In this document: in pieces, positions 8,742 through 17,089 of the stretch
Numbering within the stretch: position 1 is the stretch's first letter
Layout: every line of letters starts with the position of its first letter
DNA from: Planctomycetota bacterium
GTDB taxonomy: Bacteria > Planctomycetota > UBA1135 > GCA-002686595
NCBI GenBank assembly: GCA_016714045.1
Contig: JADJNY010000001.1
Span: 682,001-746,000 of the forward strand
Direction of reading: 5' to 3'
Length of the DNA: 64,000 nt
Notes under the pieces: generated by a model
Database searches by the model: none
What the model saw: the letters and a program-made list of their open reading frames with translations, nothing else
Told to the model about the DNA's origin: nothing
Program-made: the position numbers and the translations under genes

Positions 8742-9673
8742 TCAGTCGAGCGTGATCCGCGGCGAGCCCAGCACGGGCTCGACAATGCGCGCGTGCGCTT
8801 CGCCGTCGGCGCGCGCGAGCTCCGACTGCATCGCGCGCGCGATCGCGTCGCGTCGATCGTGCGGGCCGATCGCGATCAGCGCGGAGCCGCTGCCGCTGAT
8901 CGTCGCGAGCCACGCGCCACACGCGCGCGCGGCGTCGAGCGCGGCCGCGCCGCCGGGGATCAGGGGCAGTCGGTGGCGCACGTGGAGGCGATCCTCGCCG
9001 CCGAGTGCCAGGAGCTCGGGGTCGGCGCTGCGTAGCCCTTCGAGCAGGAGCGCGAGCCGCCGCGGGTTCTCGACCGCGTCCGCGAACGCGACGTGTGCGG
9101 GCAAGACCGCTCGCGCGCGCGCGCCGTCGCGAGCGGCGTGCGCGGCCAGGCGAGCACGAAGCCGAGCGCGGGGGCGAGCGCTTGGCGCACGAGGCACACG
9201 CCGCCGTCGGGCCGCGGAACGGAGAGCGTGCAGCCGCCCGCGAGCGCGGCGCAGACGTTGTCGGGGTGACCTTCGATCTCGAGGCCGAGACGCAGGAGTT
9301 CGGCGAGCGTCGCGCTCCGCCGCGCGCCGTGCGCGCCGAGCGCGAGCCCCGCGGCGATCGCGGCGCCGCTCGAGCCGAGGCCGCGCGCGACCGGGATCGC
9401 GGAGCGCGCGCGCAGCTCGCCGTGCAGGCGGGGCGCGTCGAACGCTTCCCGGGCCCGCGCGAAGGCCCGCAGGAGAAGGTTCTCCGGTCCGCCGGGCCAG
9501 ACCACGGCCTCGCCCTCGAGCGCGGAGAGCACGAGCTCGCCCGGGCCGGGATGGAGCTCGAACTCGACCACGAGGGGGAGGGAGAGCGCGAGCCCGAGGA
9601 AGTCGAAGCCCGGTCCCAGGTTCGAGGTCGAGGCCGGGACGTCGAGCCGCCCGCGGAGGACGAGGTCGGTCAT
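8742..9673 (-). CDS. thrB: Homoserine kinase ThrB, frame broken in a GC-dinucleotide run
   Basis: The N-terminal two thirds, from the ATG at 9673, read as a GHMP kinase: LDVPASTSNLGPGFDFLGLAL and the ATP loop PVARGLGSSGAAIAAGL, then EGHPDNVCAALAGG. The C-terminal third (LPAHVAFADAVENPRRLALL ... ISGSGSALIAI) lies in another frame. The switch falls in the alternating CG tract at 9112-9124 (plus strand); dropping one CG unit, or adding one base, restores a protein of about 310 residues, the normal ThrB length. It phosphorylates homoserine in threonine synthesis. The break is probably a sequencing or assembly error rather than gene death, since both halves are well conserved. Confidence 0.85.
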
Positions 9674-9770
9674 GGGGGGCGGAATTGTCGAGTCGGAGGT
9701 CGGGCCCGTCGAGGGCGAAGGTCGACGATCGGCCCGACTGGGAAGAGCGACGGATCGTCGGGGAACGCCA

Positions 9771-10020
9771 CGAGCGACGAGCGACGAGCGACGAGCGACG
9801 AGCGACGAGCGACGAGCGAGCGACGAGCGACGAGCGACGAGCGACGAGCGACGAGCGACGAGCGACGAGCGACGAGCGACGACGAGCGACGAGCGACGAG
9901 CGACGAGCGACGAGCGACGAGCGACGAGCGACGAGCGACGAGCGACGAGCGACGAGCGACGAGCGACGAGCGACGAGCGACGAGCGACGAGCGACGAGCG
10001 ACGAGCGACGAGCGACGAGC
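9771..10020. repeat. 7-bp minisatellite, GACGAGC unit, about 35 copies
   Basis: Roughly 250 bp of nearly perfect tandem GACGAGC heptamers, with only two irregular units: a shortened joint near 9818 and one with an extra GAC near 9880. Because 7 is not a multiple of 3 and the unit lacks stops on both strands, all six frames stay open and translate to Arg/Ser-rich heptapeptide repeats that are not genes. It lies about 100 bp upstream of the thrB start. Confidence 0.95.
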
Positions 10021-10327
10021 GCGCTTCCCAGCCTCGGGAAGTTTCCACAGCGCCCACACAGACCGTGCAGGCTGTGCTTGTAGCGCCTCCTGACACGAGA
10101 TACTGTGGGCCCACGTCTGGAGGGGACGGGAACGACGCACCTCGTGCTGGCGACCGGAGGGACCGGAGCAGCCCGAGGCGTCGTCACCAGGCCTGTTCGT
10201 CCGCGCCGCGAGCCCGGGGGGACAGGACGAGACCCATGCCCGCGGCCGCGTGCCGGGGGTGTCGTGGGGCTGAGCTGGAAACGACCGCCATCCAGTCGAA
10301 CCGAGCAGTCCGAGGAGAGGACGAGCG
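10021..10327 (+). other. Non-coding stretch with possible structured RNA
   Basis: 307 bp between the heptamer array and the next small gene, without a supported ORF. Bases 10124-10202 can fold into a long interrupted hairpin: GGACG and GAAC near 10124-10133 pair with GTTCGTCC at 10195-10202, GACGC/CTCG (10134-10144) with CGAGGCGTC (10074+100 to 10182), and TGCT with AGCA at the tip. A weak promoter-like pair (TTGTAG at 10078, GATACT at 10099) precedes it. It could be a small RNA or a leader; I cannot name a family. Confidence 0.3.
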
Positions 10328-10579
10328 ATGGTCGACGAGAAGGACCGCTTCTATTCGCGTTTGTCGATGATTCCAGGTGTCCGCCCCCTGCCTTCGGTCG
10401 GGGACTGGATCCTCCTGCATGTCGAACATCCCGCCGAACTCGCGCGGCGCGTCAACCGCAAGCTCGCGCCGGGCACGATGAGCGTGCCGCGCCAGATCCC
10501 GGGAGCCGTCCGGATCCAGGTCGGCGACCCGCGCTCGAACGAGCAGATGCTGCGCGCCCTGCGCGAACTCGTCGCCTGA
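10328..10579 (+). CDS. Stand-alone small protein resembling the C-terminal domain of HisC-type aminotransferases
   Basis: 83 residues, preceded by a purine-rich GAGGAGAGGACGAG ribosome-binding region. The sequence runs FYSRLSMIPGVRPLPSVGDW, then an ILLHVEHPAEL strand-helix, RRVNRKLAPGT, and IRIQVGDPRSNEQMLRALREL-like ending. This is the layout of the small C-terminal domain of fold-type I PLP aminotransferases such as HisC (aiPGl.v.pS..nfvl ... iRvtvG..eEn..ll.aL). No PLP-lysine domain is present upstream in any frame. It may be a gene remnant, but the clean start and signal suggest a real small protein, perhaps a dimerisation or regulatory module. Function not inferred. Confidence 0.6.
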   Translation: MVDEKDRFYSRLSMIPGVRPLPSVGDWILLHVEHPAELARRVNRKLAPGTMSVPRQIPGAVRIQVGDPRSNEQMLRALRELVA

Positions 10580-10671
10580 CGCCCTCGCCCCGGCGGGGGG
10601 AGCACTTCCCGCGTGGTTCTCGCGCGTCGTCGCTGCGGCGACCTGTCCGGGGCCCGTGGTAGGCTGCGATC

Positions 10672-12198
10672 ATGGCCTCGTTCCGTTCGCACGTCGCTCC
10701 TCTCCACGTCCTACCGCTCGTCGCCGCGTTCTTCGTCTCCGCCGTTCCCCAGAACGGTGCGGGGACCGCTGCGCCCGCGGCGCCGCTCCCCACGCTCACG
10801 GCGGAGGTCACCCGGACGGAGCTCGAGCACCACGTGCGTTACCTCGCGTCGGACGAGCTGCGCGGTCGCTTCACGGGCACGCCGGAGGCCGTTCGCGCCG
10901 CGCAGTACCTCGCCGCGGTGCTCCAGGCTTCGGGCGTCCAGCCCGCGGGGGACGACGGCACGTTCCTGCAGCGCGTCCCGTTCGAACGGACCCGCGCGAA
11001 GGCCGTCCCCGAGCTGCGGGTGACGACGAAGTCCGGTGCGCCCCTCCCGGCCGTCTTCGGAGCGGACTTCGACCTGCCGCTCGGGCTCGACCTCACGACG
11101 ACGGCCTTGCGCGTCGTGCACGTGAAGCGACCGGCCGACCTGCCGGCGGAGCCTGACCCCAAGGCCGCCTTGTTCGTCGAGGGCTCCGTCTCCGAGCGGC
11201 GCCGCCTGCTGACGCGCAAGAACGAGCCGGGTGCGAACGGGTGGGGGCTGCGCGTCGGCGAAGGTCGCGCGAAGCGCGGCACGCCGAAGCCGGCGGGCGG
11301 GGACTGGTCTCCGCCGATGGCGCCGCGCGGCCCCGGTGACGTCTGGCTGACGCTGAACGGTGAGCTGCTCGAGGCGATGAAGGCGGGCGAGGTCGTCGCG
11401 CTCGAGCTCGTGACGCACGTCGAACGCGAGGCGCTCCCCGCGTACAACGTGGTCGGCGTGCTCCCGGGCGCCGGCGACGGCGCGCTCGGCAAGGAAACGG
11501 TGGTCCTGAGCGCGCACTACGACCACCTCCACGCGCGAGACGAAGCGGGCGACGCCGACGCGGGCGAGCCCGGCGCGGAGGGAGGGCCGAAGGACGTCGT
11601 GTTCAACGGCGCGGACGACGACGCGTCGGGCTGCGCGGCCGTGCTCGAACTCGCGGGCCGGCTCGGCGCTTCGAAGCGCCCGCAGCGCACGGTCGTGTTC
11701 CTGCTCGCGACGGGCGAGGAGATCGGCCTCGTCGGCACCTGGTACTACCTCGACCACCCGGCGCGCCCGCTCGAGACGACGGTCGCGAACCTGAACTTCG
11801 AGATGATCGGTCGCCCGGACGAGAAGGTCGGCGGCCCCGGCAAGCTCTGGCTCACCGGGTTCGAGCTCTCGAACCTCGGCGCCGCGTTCGCGGAGGCGAA
11901 GCTGGACATCGCGATCGACCCGCGCCCCGAGCAACACTTCTTCGAGCGCTCGGACAACATCGCGTTCGTGCGGCGCGGGATCGTCGGGCAGACGTTCTCG
12001 ACGTACAACCTCCACGAGGACTACCACCGCGTCAGCGACGAGGCGGACACGCTCGACTACGCGCACCTCGAGGCCTGCACGCGCTCCGCGGTCGCGGCGG
12101 TCGAGCTCGTCGTCGACGGCAAGGTCAAGCCCGCCTGGTTGCCGGGCAAGGACCCGAACGCGCCGCGCGGCGAGCGCAAGCCGAGCGCGCCGAAGTAG
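10672..12198 (+). CDS. Secreted M28 family zinc aminopeptidase
   Basis: 508 residues with an N-terminal signal peptide (VLPLVAAFFVSAVPQ). Residues 50-100 match the usual prodomain of these enzymes (HVRYLASDELRGRFTGTPE). The M28 core carries the two-zinc ligands: SAHYDHLH (His, Asp), NGADDDASGC (bridging Asp), ATGEEIGLVG (catalytic Glu and ligand Glu), NFEMIGR (Glu where Asp is common) and HEDYHRVSDEADTLDY (last His). It should remove N-terminal residues from peptides in the periplasm or outside. The C-terminal tail is Pro/Lys-rich and probably disordered. It lies alone between a small protein gene and a methyltransferase. Confidence 0.92.
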   Translation: MASFRSHVAPLHVLPLVAAFFVSAVPQNGAGTAAPAAPLPTLTAEVTRTELEHHVRYLASDELRGRFTGTPEAVRAAQYLAAVLQASGVQPAGDDGTFLQRVPFERTRAKAVPELRVTTKSGAPLPAVFGADFDLPLGLDLTTTALRVVHVKRPADLPAEPDPKAALFVEGSVSERRRLLTRKNEPGANGWGLRVGEGRAKRGTPKPAGGDWSPPMAPRGPGDVWLTLNGELLEAMKAGEVVALELVTHVEREALPAYNVVGVLPGAGDGALGKETVVLSAHYDHLHARDEAGDADAGEPGAEGGPKDVVFNGADDDASGCAAVLELAGRLGASKRPQRTVVFLLATGEEIGLVGTWYYLDHPARPLETTVANLNFEMIGRPDEKVGGPGKLWLTGFELSNLGAAFAEAKLDIAIDPRPEQHFFERSDNIAFVRRGIVGQTFSTYNLHEDYHRVSDEADTLDYAHLEACTRSAVAAVELVVDGKVKPAWLPGKDPNAPRGERKPSAPK

Positions 12199-12396
12199 CG
12201 CCGCGCGGGTGGCGACGCGCGCGCGGACGAGCTCGCGCGCCGGTCCGGGCCCGGGCTCGCTCGCCGTCGCAGAGGCGTGCTTCGCCGGGGCGCTCGACAC
12301 GCGGACGCGGCCTACCCAGGGCCGGATTCGCGCAGGATTCGGGCCTCCCGCTGGCGCTCCGAGACGCTACCCTGCCCCGCCGCCCGCATCCGCACC

Positions 12397-13257
12397 ATGC
12401 ACGAGACCCGCGCTTCACGCACCCCGTCCTCCCCCCGTTCGTCCACGCGCCGCCCGCGCCTCACGGCCCGCACGGCGGACCGGCACGAGCTGTATCAGAT
12501 CGCCGTCCAGGACCCCGAGACCGACCTCGCGTTCCTCGAGAAGGCCTTCCGCCGCTGGCGCAAGCGCGCGCCGTACCACTTCCGCGAGGACTTCTGCGGC
12601 ACGGCGCTCCTGTCGGCGACGTGGGCCGCGAAGGGCGAGCTCCACACCGCGGAGGGCTTCGACCTCGACGGCGCGACGCTGGCGTGGGGGCGCGCGCACA
12701 ACTTGCGGCCGATGCTCGGCGACGCGGCGTCGCGCGTGCAGCTCCACCAGCGCGACGTGCGCGCGAAGGGACGTCGCCCCGCGGACCTGCGCGTCGCGCA
12801 GAACTTCTCCTACATGGTCTTCAAGGAGCGCGCGGAGCTGCTCGAGTACTTCCGCGCCGCGCACCGCGACCTCGCGCGCGACGGCGTGTTCGCGCTCGAC
12901 CACTACGGCGGCCTCGAAGCGACGGAGGAGCTCACGGAGACGCGCCGCTGCCCCGGCTTCACGTACGTGTGGGAGCAGGCGAAGTACCTGCCCGGCACCG
13001 GCGAGTACGTGTGCCACATCGGCTTCAAGTTCCGCGACGGCAGCGCGATCAAGCGCGCGTTCACGTATCCGTGGCGGTACTGGCACCTGACCGAGCTCCA
13101 GGATCTCCTGCACGAGGCGGGCTTCGACGACGTGCACCTCTACTTCGAGCAAGGCGACGAGGACGACCAGGGCAACGGCGAGTTCCTGCTCGACCCCGAG
13201 GGGCGCACGTCGCGCAACTGCGCGGGGATCGTGACCTACTTGATCGCGGTCAAGTAG
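12397..13257 (+). CDS. Class I SAM-dependent methyltransferase
   Basis: 286 residues starting at ATG 12397. A basic, Ser/Arg-rich leader of about 30 residues is followed by a Rossmann-type methyltransferase: REDFCGTALLSATWA is motif I (SAM-binding), EGFDLDGATL is motif II with an acidic ribose-binding residue, QRDVRAKG motif III, and DLARDGVFALDHYGG motif IV. The substrate is not evident; the YWHLTELQDLLHEAGFDDVHLY ending is typical of small-molecule methyltransferases. An alternative start 120 bp upstream in frame exists but adds only a compositionally biased stretch. 139 bp separates it from the convergent membrane protein gene. Confidence 0.8.
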   Translation: MHETRASRTPSSPRSSTRRPRLTARTADRHELYQIAVQDPETDLAFLEKAFRRWRKRAPYHFREDFCGTALLSATWAAKGELHTAEGFDLDGATLAWGRAHNLRPMLGDAASRVQLHQRDVRAKGRRPADLRVAQNFSYMVFKERAELLEYFRAAHRDLARDGVFALDHYGGLEATEELTETRRCPGFTYVWEQAKYLPGTGEYVCHIGFKFRDGSAIKRAFTYPWRYWHLTELQDLLHEAGFDDVHLYFEQGDEDDQGNGEFLLDPEGRTSRNCAGIVTYLIAVK

Positions 13258-13396
13258 AGCGCGCGACGCTCTCGACGCGCGCACGCCTTCGCGCACTCGC
13301 GGCCGTTCGCGCACGGAATCGGCGCGTGCGGCCTCCGCGGTCGCCGGACGAGCGAGTGCGGGCTCGGTACACGCGGTCCACGCGCTTGCGCGGCGC

Positions 13397-14314
13397 TCAC
13401 TGCTTCGCGGCGGCCGCGGCCTTGGCGTGCTCTTCGTCGAGCGCCTTCGTGATCACGCCGCCCTCGAGGTGCAGCTCCCACGGCGTCTGGAGCGCGAAGT
13501 CGGGGCCGAGCTTGAACTGGAGCTGCGTCACGTGCGGCCCCTGCGGGAGCGCGTCGACGACGGGCGCGTTCTTCAGGTCGTCGCGGATCTGCACGAGCAC
13601 GATCGGATGCGTTCCGTCGTTCAGAGCGGCGTCGTTCGCGAGGTTGCGCAGGTGGTCGCGGCAGTGCTCGCAGCTCTGGCGCCACAAGAGCACGAGCCCA
13701 TCCGTCGGCAGCTTCTCGACGTCGGCGGGATCGAGCTGATCCGTCAGCTCCTTCACGTCGTAGACGACTTGGTTCACCCAGCGGTCGGGGTGGAGCACCA
13801 CGAACCGCGCGCTGGGACCGGTCGTGTCCTTCTGCACCTTGAGCCACGGCGCGACCGCGAGCACGACGAGCCCCGCGACGACGATCCCGATGTGGAGCGC
13901 AGGGTTGACGAGCCGCTTCCACGGCTGCGACGCGAGCACGGCGAGGAGGAGCACCGTGTCGATCGCCATCATGACCAGCGGCGAGATCGAGATCGCACCG
14001 CCCGCGCACCCGCACGACGTCGCGCCGGACGCGATCAGCGTCGCGAGCACGAGCTCGAACACTCCGTAGAGCCCGACGAGCAGGACCCAGCCGAGGCGCG
14101 GTCGCGTGAGCGCGAGGAGCGCGATCGAGAGCTCCACCGTGATCGCGAGCGCAAACGTCTCCGAGTCGCCGAACGGCGAGCGCTCGAGCACGACCGGCGG
14201 CAGGTCGCCCGGGTTCCCGGCGAAGAGCTTCATCAGCGCGATCGCGGCGAGCCACGCGGTGGCGAGCAGCACGGCGACGTAGGACGGGTTCAGGAGGCGC
14301 TTCGAGTCGTTCAT
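13397..14314 (-). CDS. MauE/DoxX-like membrane protein with thioredoxin-like domain
   Basis: 305 residues. The first half has about five hydrophobic segments (e.g. VAVLLATAWLAAIALMKLFA, LGWVLLVGLYGVFELVLATL), including a Cys pair in SGATSCGCAGGAISI as in MauE-type quinone or disulfide-handling proteins. After the last helix (IGIVVAGLVVLAVAPWL) comes a soluble domain with LVLLWRQSCEHCRDHLRNL, a thioredoxin-like CxxC motif, and an Ala/Lys-rich tail. The combination suggests thiol-disulfide exchange across the membrane. The partner is not identified; neighbouring genes are unrelated. Confidence 0.65.
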   Translation of the reverse strand: MNDSKRLLNPSYVAVLLATAWLAAIALMKLFAGNPGDLPPVVLERSPFGDSETFALAITVELSIALLALTRPRLGWVLLVGLYGVFELVLATLIASGATSCGCAGGAISISPLVMMAIDTVLLLAVLASQPWKRLVNPALHIGIVVAGLVVLAVAPWLKVQKDTTGPSARFVVLHPDRWVNQVVYDVKELTDQLDPADVEKLPTDGLVLLWRQSCEHCRDHLRNLANDAALNDGTHPIVLVQIRDDLKNAPVVDALPQGPHVTQLQFKLGPDFALQTPWELHLEGGVITKALDEEHAKAAAAAKQ

Positions 14315-14633
14315 CGGCGTGGCGTGGGCTCGCAGGCGGGGCCCGGCGAGGGCCGTCTCCGGCCCCACGCGAGCGTTGCGGGGCGCGGATTGTAGGGACC
14401 GGCACCGACGGGCGCAGCGGGGCGAAGCGTTCGATCCCGGGGCAGCCTTCGGCGGCGATTCGGAAGGAGCTGAGCGCCGCGGGCGCGGCGTCCGGGGATC
14501 GGGCGCCGCGGCGGAAGTGCCGTACGGGGCGCCGTCGACGCATCGTGCGCACCGCGCCCGGCGCGTCCGAGGACGGGCGCGGGTTGGGTGCACCGCCTCT
14601 ACGCGGGCTGCCGGAGCCCGTTGGCGTGCGTCG
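14315..14633. other. Intergenic, nothing recognised
   Basis: 319 bp between two minus-strand genes. It includes the upstream region of the MauE-like gene. I see no ORF with family features, no repeat and no clear hairpin. A GTTCGATCCC resembling a tRNA T-loop near 14428 has no matching stems. Confidence 0.5.
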
Positions 14634-15398
14634 TCAGTACGCCGCGAACGTCGAGCCGTCGTCGAGGCGGACGGACGGCTGCGGAGTGCGGCGCCACGTG
14701 CCGAACAACGCGCGCCGCTCCGCGTGCGCGGCGCGCAACGCGCGGCGCTCGCGCCCCGCGAGCCGCCACCCGGGGCGTCGCGGCGGTCCGAAGCTCGCGG
14801 CGATCGTCTCCCACGCCGCGGCGCGTGCGCGGGGGCGCACGTGGATGGGGTCGAGGCCGTACCACTCGAGCGGCGGCTCCACGAAGGGGCGCTCGCCGGC
14901 GAGCGCGCGCAAGCCCTCGTCGAGCGCGCGGGCCTCCGCGCGCGTCGCCTCGAGCGCGCGGCGGGGATGGAACGGGAAGACGAGCGTCGAGAGCAGCGCG
15001 AAGCCGAAGGGCGTCACGCGCTCGAGCCGCGCGCGCGGCAAGCCGACGATCGCGACCTCGGCGCCGAGTCGGTCGAGCTGCGCGACGCTCGTCGCAATCC
15101 ACTGCGTGACGCGCGCCGCATCGACGCCGTACATCAAGTCGTTGCCCGCGTCGGCGACGAGCGCGCGCAGTGTTCGCGGCCGCATCGCGTCGAGCGCGCC
15201 CCACAGGCCCGACTCGGCGATCGAGGGCAGCTCCCGCGCGAGGTAGCGGCTCGTCGTCCCGTACGAACGACCGTGACCGATCGCGGCGAGGACGTCGAAC
15301 GGGCCGTCGACGCGGCGCCCCAACGCCTCGACGACGTCGGGCAGCGCGAGCTCGAAGTTGCTCGCTCCGAGGAGGACGAACACCGGGCGCTCCGTCAT
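14634..15398 (-). CDS. SGNH/GDSL-like hydrolase
   Basis: 254 residues. Block I is LLGASNFELALP (the catalytic Ser in a GASN variant of GDSL), the oxyanion Gly region follows as AAIGHGRSYG, block III is DAGNDLMYGVD (Asn of the oxyanion hole) and block V is LDPIHVRP (Asp and His of the triad). The protein is likely an esterase or lipase-like hydrolase; no signal peptide is present, so it should be cytoplasmic. The start overlaps the stop of the upstream DUF6919-like gene (ATGA), so the pair is translationally coupled. Substrate unknown. Confidence 0.78.
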   Translation of the reverse strand: MTERPVFVLLGASNFELALPDVVEALGRRVDGPFDVLAAIGHGRSYGTTSRYLARELPSIAESGLWGALDAMRPRTLRALVADAGNDLMYGVDAARVTQWIATSVAQLDRLGAEVAIVGLPRARLERVTPFGFALLSTLVFPFHPRRALEATRAEARALDEGLRALAGERPFVEPPLEWYGLDPIHVRPRARAAAWETIAASFGPPRRPGWRLAGRERRALRAAHAERRALFGTWRRTPQPSVRLDDGSTFAAY

Positions 15399-15997
15399 CG
15401 GCGGTCGGCGTCCTCGCGCAGGAGCGCGCGCAGCTCCGACCACAGCGCCGTCGAGGGGCCCCAACGCTCGTCCCACGCCGTGACGATCGGCGTGCGCGCC
15501 AGGAGGGCGAGCAGCTCGGGGCGCAGGTCGTCCTCGAAGCAGGCCACCTCCGCCGCGTGCGCGGGACCGCCGAGCTCGACCCGCGCCAGGCCGCGCTCGA
15601 GCGTCACGGGCACGCACTCGCCGAGGTCCGCGCCGGGGAGCGCGTCGGGTTCCTGCACGAGGAAGTGGAGGCCTGGGCGGCGCTCGATCGCGCGCAGGCG
15701 TTCGATGCACGTGGCGGTCGCGAAGCCGGAGACGAACGCGCGCTGAGCGAACTCCCGCGCGTCGTCGGCACGCCCGGGTTGCGAGCACGTCGTGAGCAAG
15801 CCCGATCGGTTCAAGAGCGCGAGGTCGGCCTCGAGCTCGAGCGACTCCGCATCGAGCCGCGGCCAACCCCAGCCCGGGAAGTGCTCGATCGCTCCCTCGG
15901 CGAAGCGCGCGCCGAGCTCGCACAGGTCGCCGAAGCTCGCGGCCGCGCGCCACAGCGCGCGCGAACGCTCGGGGTCGAGAGGCGGAACTCCGCGCAT
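15395..15997 (-). CDS. DUF6919-like hypothetical protein
   Basis: 200 residues from the ATG at 15997; the longer open frame upstream is Arg-rich and overlaps the divergent transporter's promoter, so it was not used. The N-terminal part, LWRAAASFGDLCELGARFAE followed by LNRSGLLTTCSQPG, resembles the DUF6919 pattern (W..A..l.DLgeLtA.w...lNraGf.T..SQ.g) found mainly in actinobacteria. No enzyme motif is known for this family. It is the first gene of a two-gene operon with the SGNH hydrolase, overlapping it by 4 bp. Confidence 0.6.
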   Translation of the reverse strand: MRGVPPLDPERSRALWRAAASFGDLCELGARFAEGAIEHFPGWGWPRLDAESLELEADLALLNRSGLLTTCSQPGRADDAREFAQRAFVSGFATATCIERLRAIERRPGLHFLVQEPDALPGADLGECVPVTLERGLARVELGGPAHAAEVACFEDDLRPELLALLARTPIVTAWDERWGPSTALWSELRALLREDADRR

Positions 15998-16151
15998 CCC
16001 GCGCAGGCTATCCGATGCACGCGCGAAGAGCCCGCTCCGCGCGGGCTTCGAGCGCGGGGCGACGGCTCGGTGTCCGTCGCCGTTCGTCCGCCGCTCCGGT
16101 CGTCGAGCTCCCGTCGTTGCTCTCCCGCGCGGCCTGTGGCACTTTCCCCGG

Positions 16152-17046
16152 ATGCTCCCTCGTTCGCGCGCGCGCTTCGAGCTCGTCGCCGCCGCCGCGC
16201 TCTTTTCGACGGGCGGCGCGGCGATCAAGGCCTGCAGCCTCAACGGATGGCAGGTCGGCGGCCTGCGCTCCGCGATCGCCGTCTTCGCGTTCCTCGTCCT
16301 CGTGCGCGAGGCGCGTCGTCTCCCTTCGGCGCGGGAGTTCTTCGTCGCGTGCGGCTATGGCGCGTGCCTCGTGAGCTTCGTGCTCGCGAACAAGCTGACG
16401 ACCGCGGCCGACGCGATCTTCCTCCAGGCGGCGGCGCCGCTCTACATCCTGCTCCTCGCGCCGTTCCTGCTCGGCGAGCGCAGCACGCGCCGCGACGTCG
16501 CGTTCATGGGGGTGCTCGCCGTCGGCATCGCGCTCTTCTTCGTCGAGGAGCTCGCGTCGAGCTCGGCCGCGCCCGCGCAAGCCACGGCGCCCGACCCCTG
16601 GCTCGGTCGCTGGATCGGGCTCGGCTCCGGCGTCGCGTGGGCGTTCACGATGCTGGGGCTGCGCTGGCTCTCCGCGCGCGGCGCGCGACCGGGCGGCGGG
16701 GCGAGCGCCGTCCTCTTGGGCAACGCGATCGCCGCGCTCGCATGCCTGCCCTTCGCGCTGCCGATGGAGGCGCCCGCGGCGACGGACGTGCTGCTGCTCG
16801 TCTACCTCGGCGTGTTCCAGATCGCGCTCGCCTACCGCTTTCGTCACGCGCGCGATGCGCGAGGTGCCGGCGTTCGAGGCGGCCGTCCTGCTGCTCGTCG
16901 AGCCCGCGTTCAGCCCGCTCTGGGCGTGGCTCGTGCACGACGAGCGGCCCGGCACGTGGGCCCTCGCGGGCGGGGCCGTGATCCTCGGAGCGACGCTGGT
17001 GAAGACGTGGGTCGAGGCGCGCGAGCCACGCGCTGCAGCGGCGTGA
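16152..17046 (+). CDS. EamA/DMT-family transporter, frame broken near 16840
   Basis: The first 230 residues form a drug/metabolite-transporter fold: FELVAAAALFSTGGAAIKAC, QVGGLRSAIAVFAFLVLVRE, ANKLTTAADAIFLQAAAPLY, and further helices up to VYLGVFQIALAY. The last helices (MREVPAFEAAVLLLVEPAFSP, LAGGAVILGATLVKTW) lie in the next frame. At 16835-16843 the sequence TACCGCTTTCGTC has one base too many; removing it gives the family-typical LAYxFVTRAMREVPAFEAA and a protein of about 297 residues with ten helices. Substrate unknown. The length error is most likely technical. Confidence 0.8.
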
Positions 17047-17089
17047 GGGCCGCGGACGCGCCGGCTTCGCTCGAGCGCGCGCGTCGCGC

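Noticed and set aside
8742..9673. thrB as a true pseudogene
   Set aside because: Both halves are highly conserved and the break is in a CG run typical of sequencing error; four other genes show the same kind of fault.
10140..10180. Signal recognition particle RNA
   Set aside because: GGAGCAGCCCGAGGC looks similar to part of the conserved loop, but the required GGAAGGNAGCAGCC context and the symmetric loop are missing.
9674..10187. Long open frames through the heptamer array on both strands (Arg/Ser/Ala-rich heptapeptide repeats)
   Set aside because: They exist only because the 7-bp unit has no stop codon in any frame; no start signal, no family similarity, and six frames are equally open.
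10266..10327. tmRNA 5' end (GGGGCTGA followed by a CGAC)
   Set aside because: Only the first bases fit; there is no space for the tag-coding part, as a supported gene starts at 10328, and no matching 3' end was seen.
14420..14450. tRNA T-arm-like GTTCGATCCC
   Set aside because: The flanks do not pair as a T-stem and no D-arm, anticodon arm or acceptor is present upstream.
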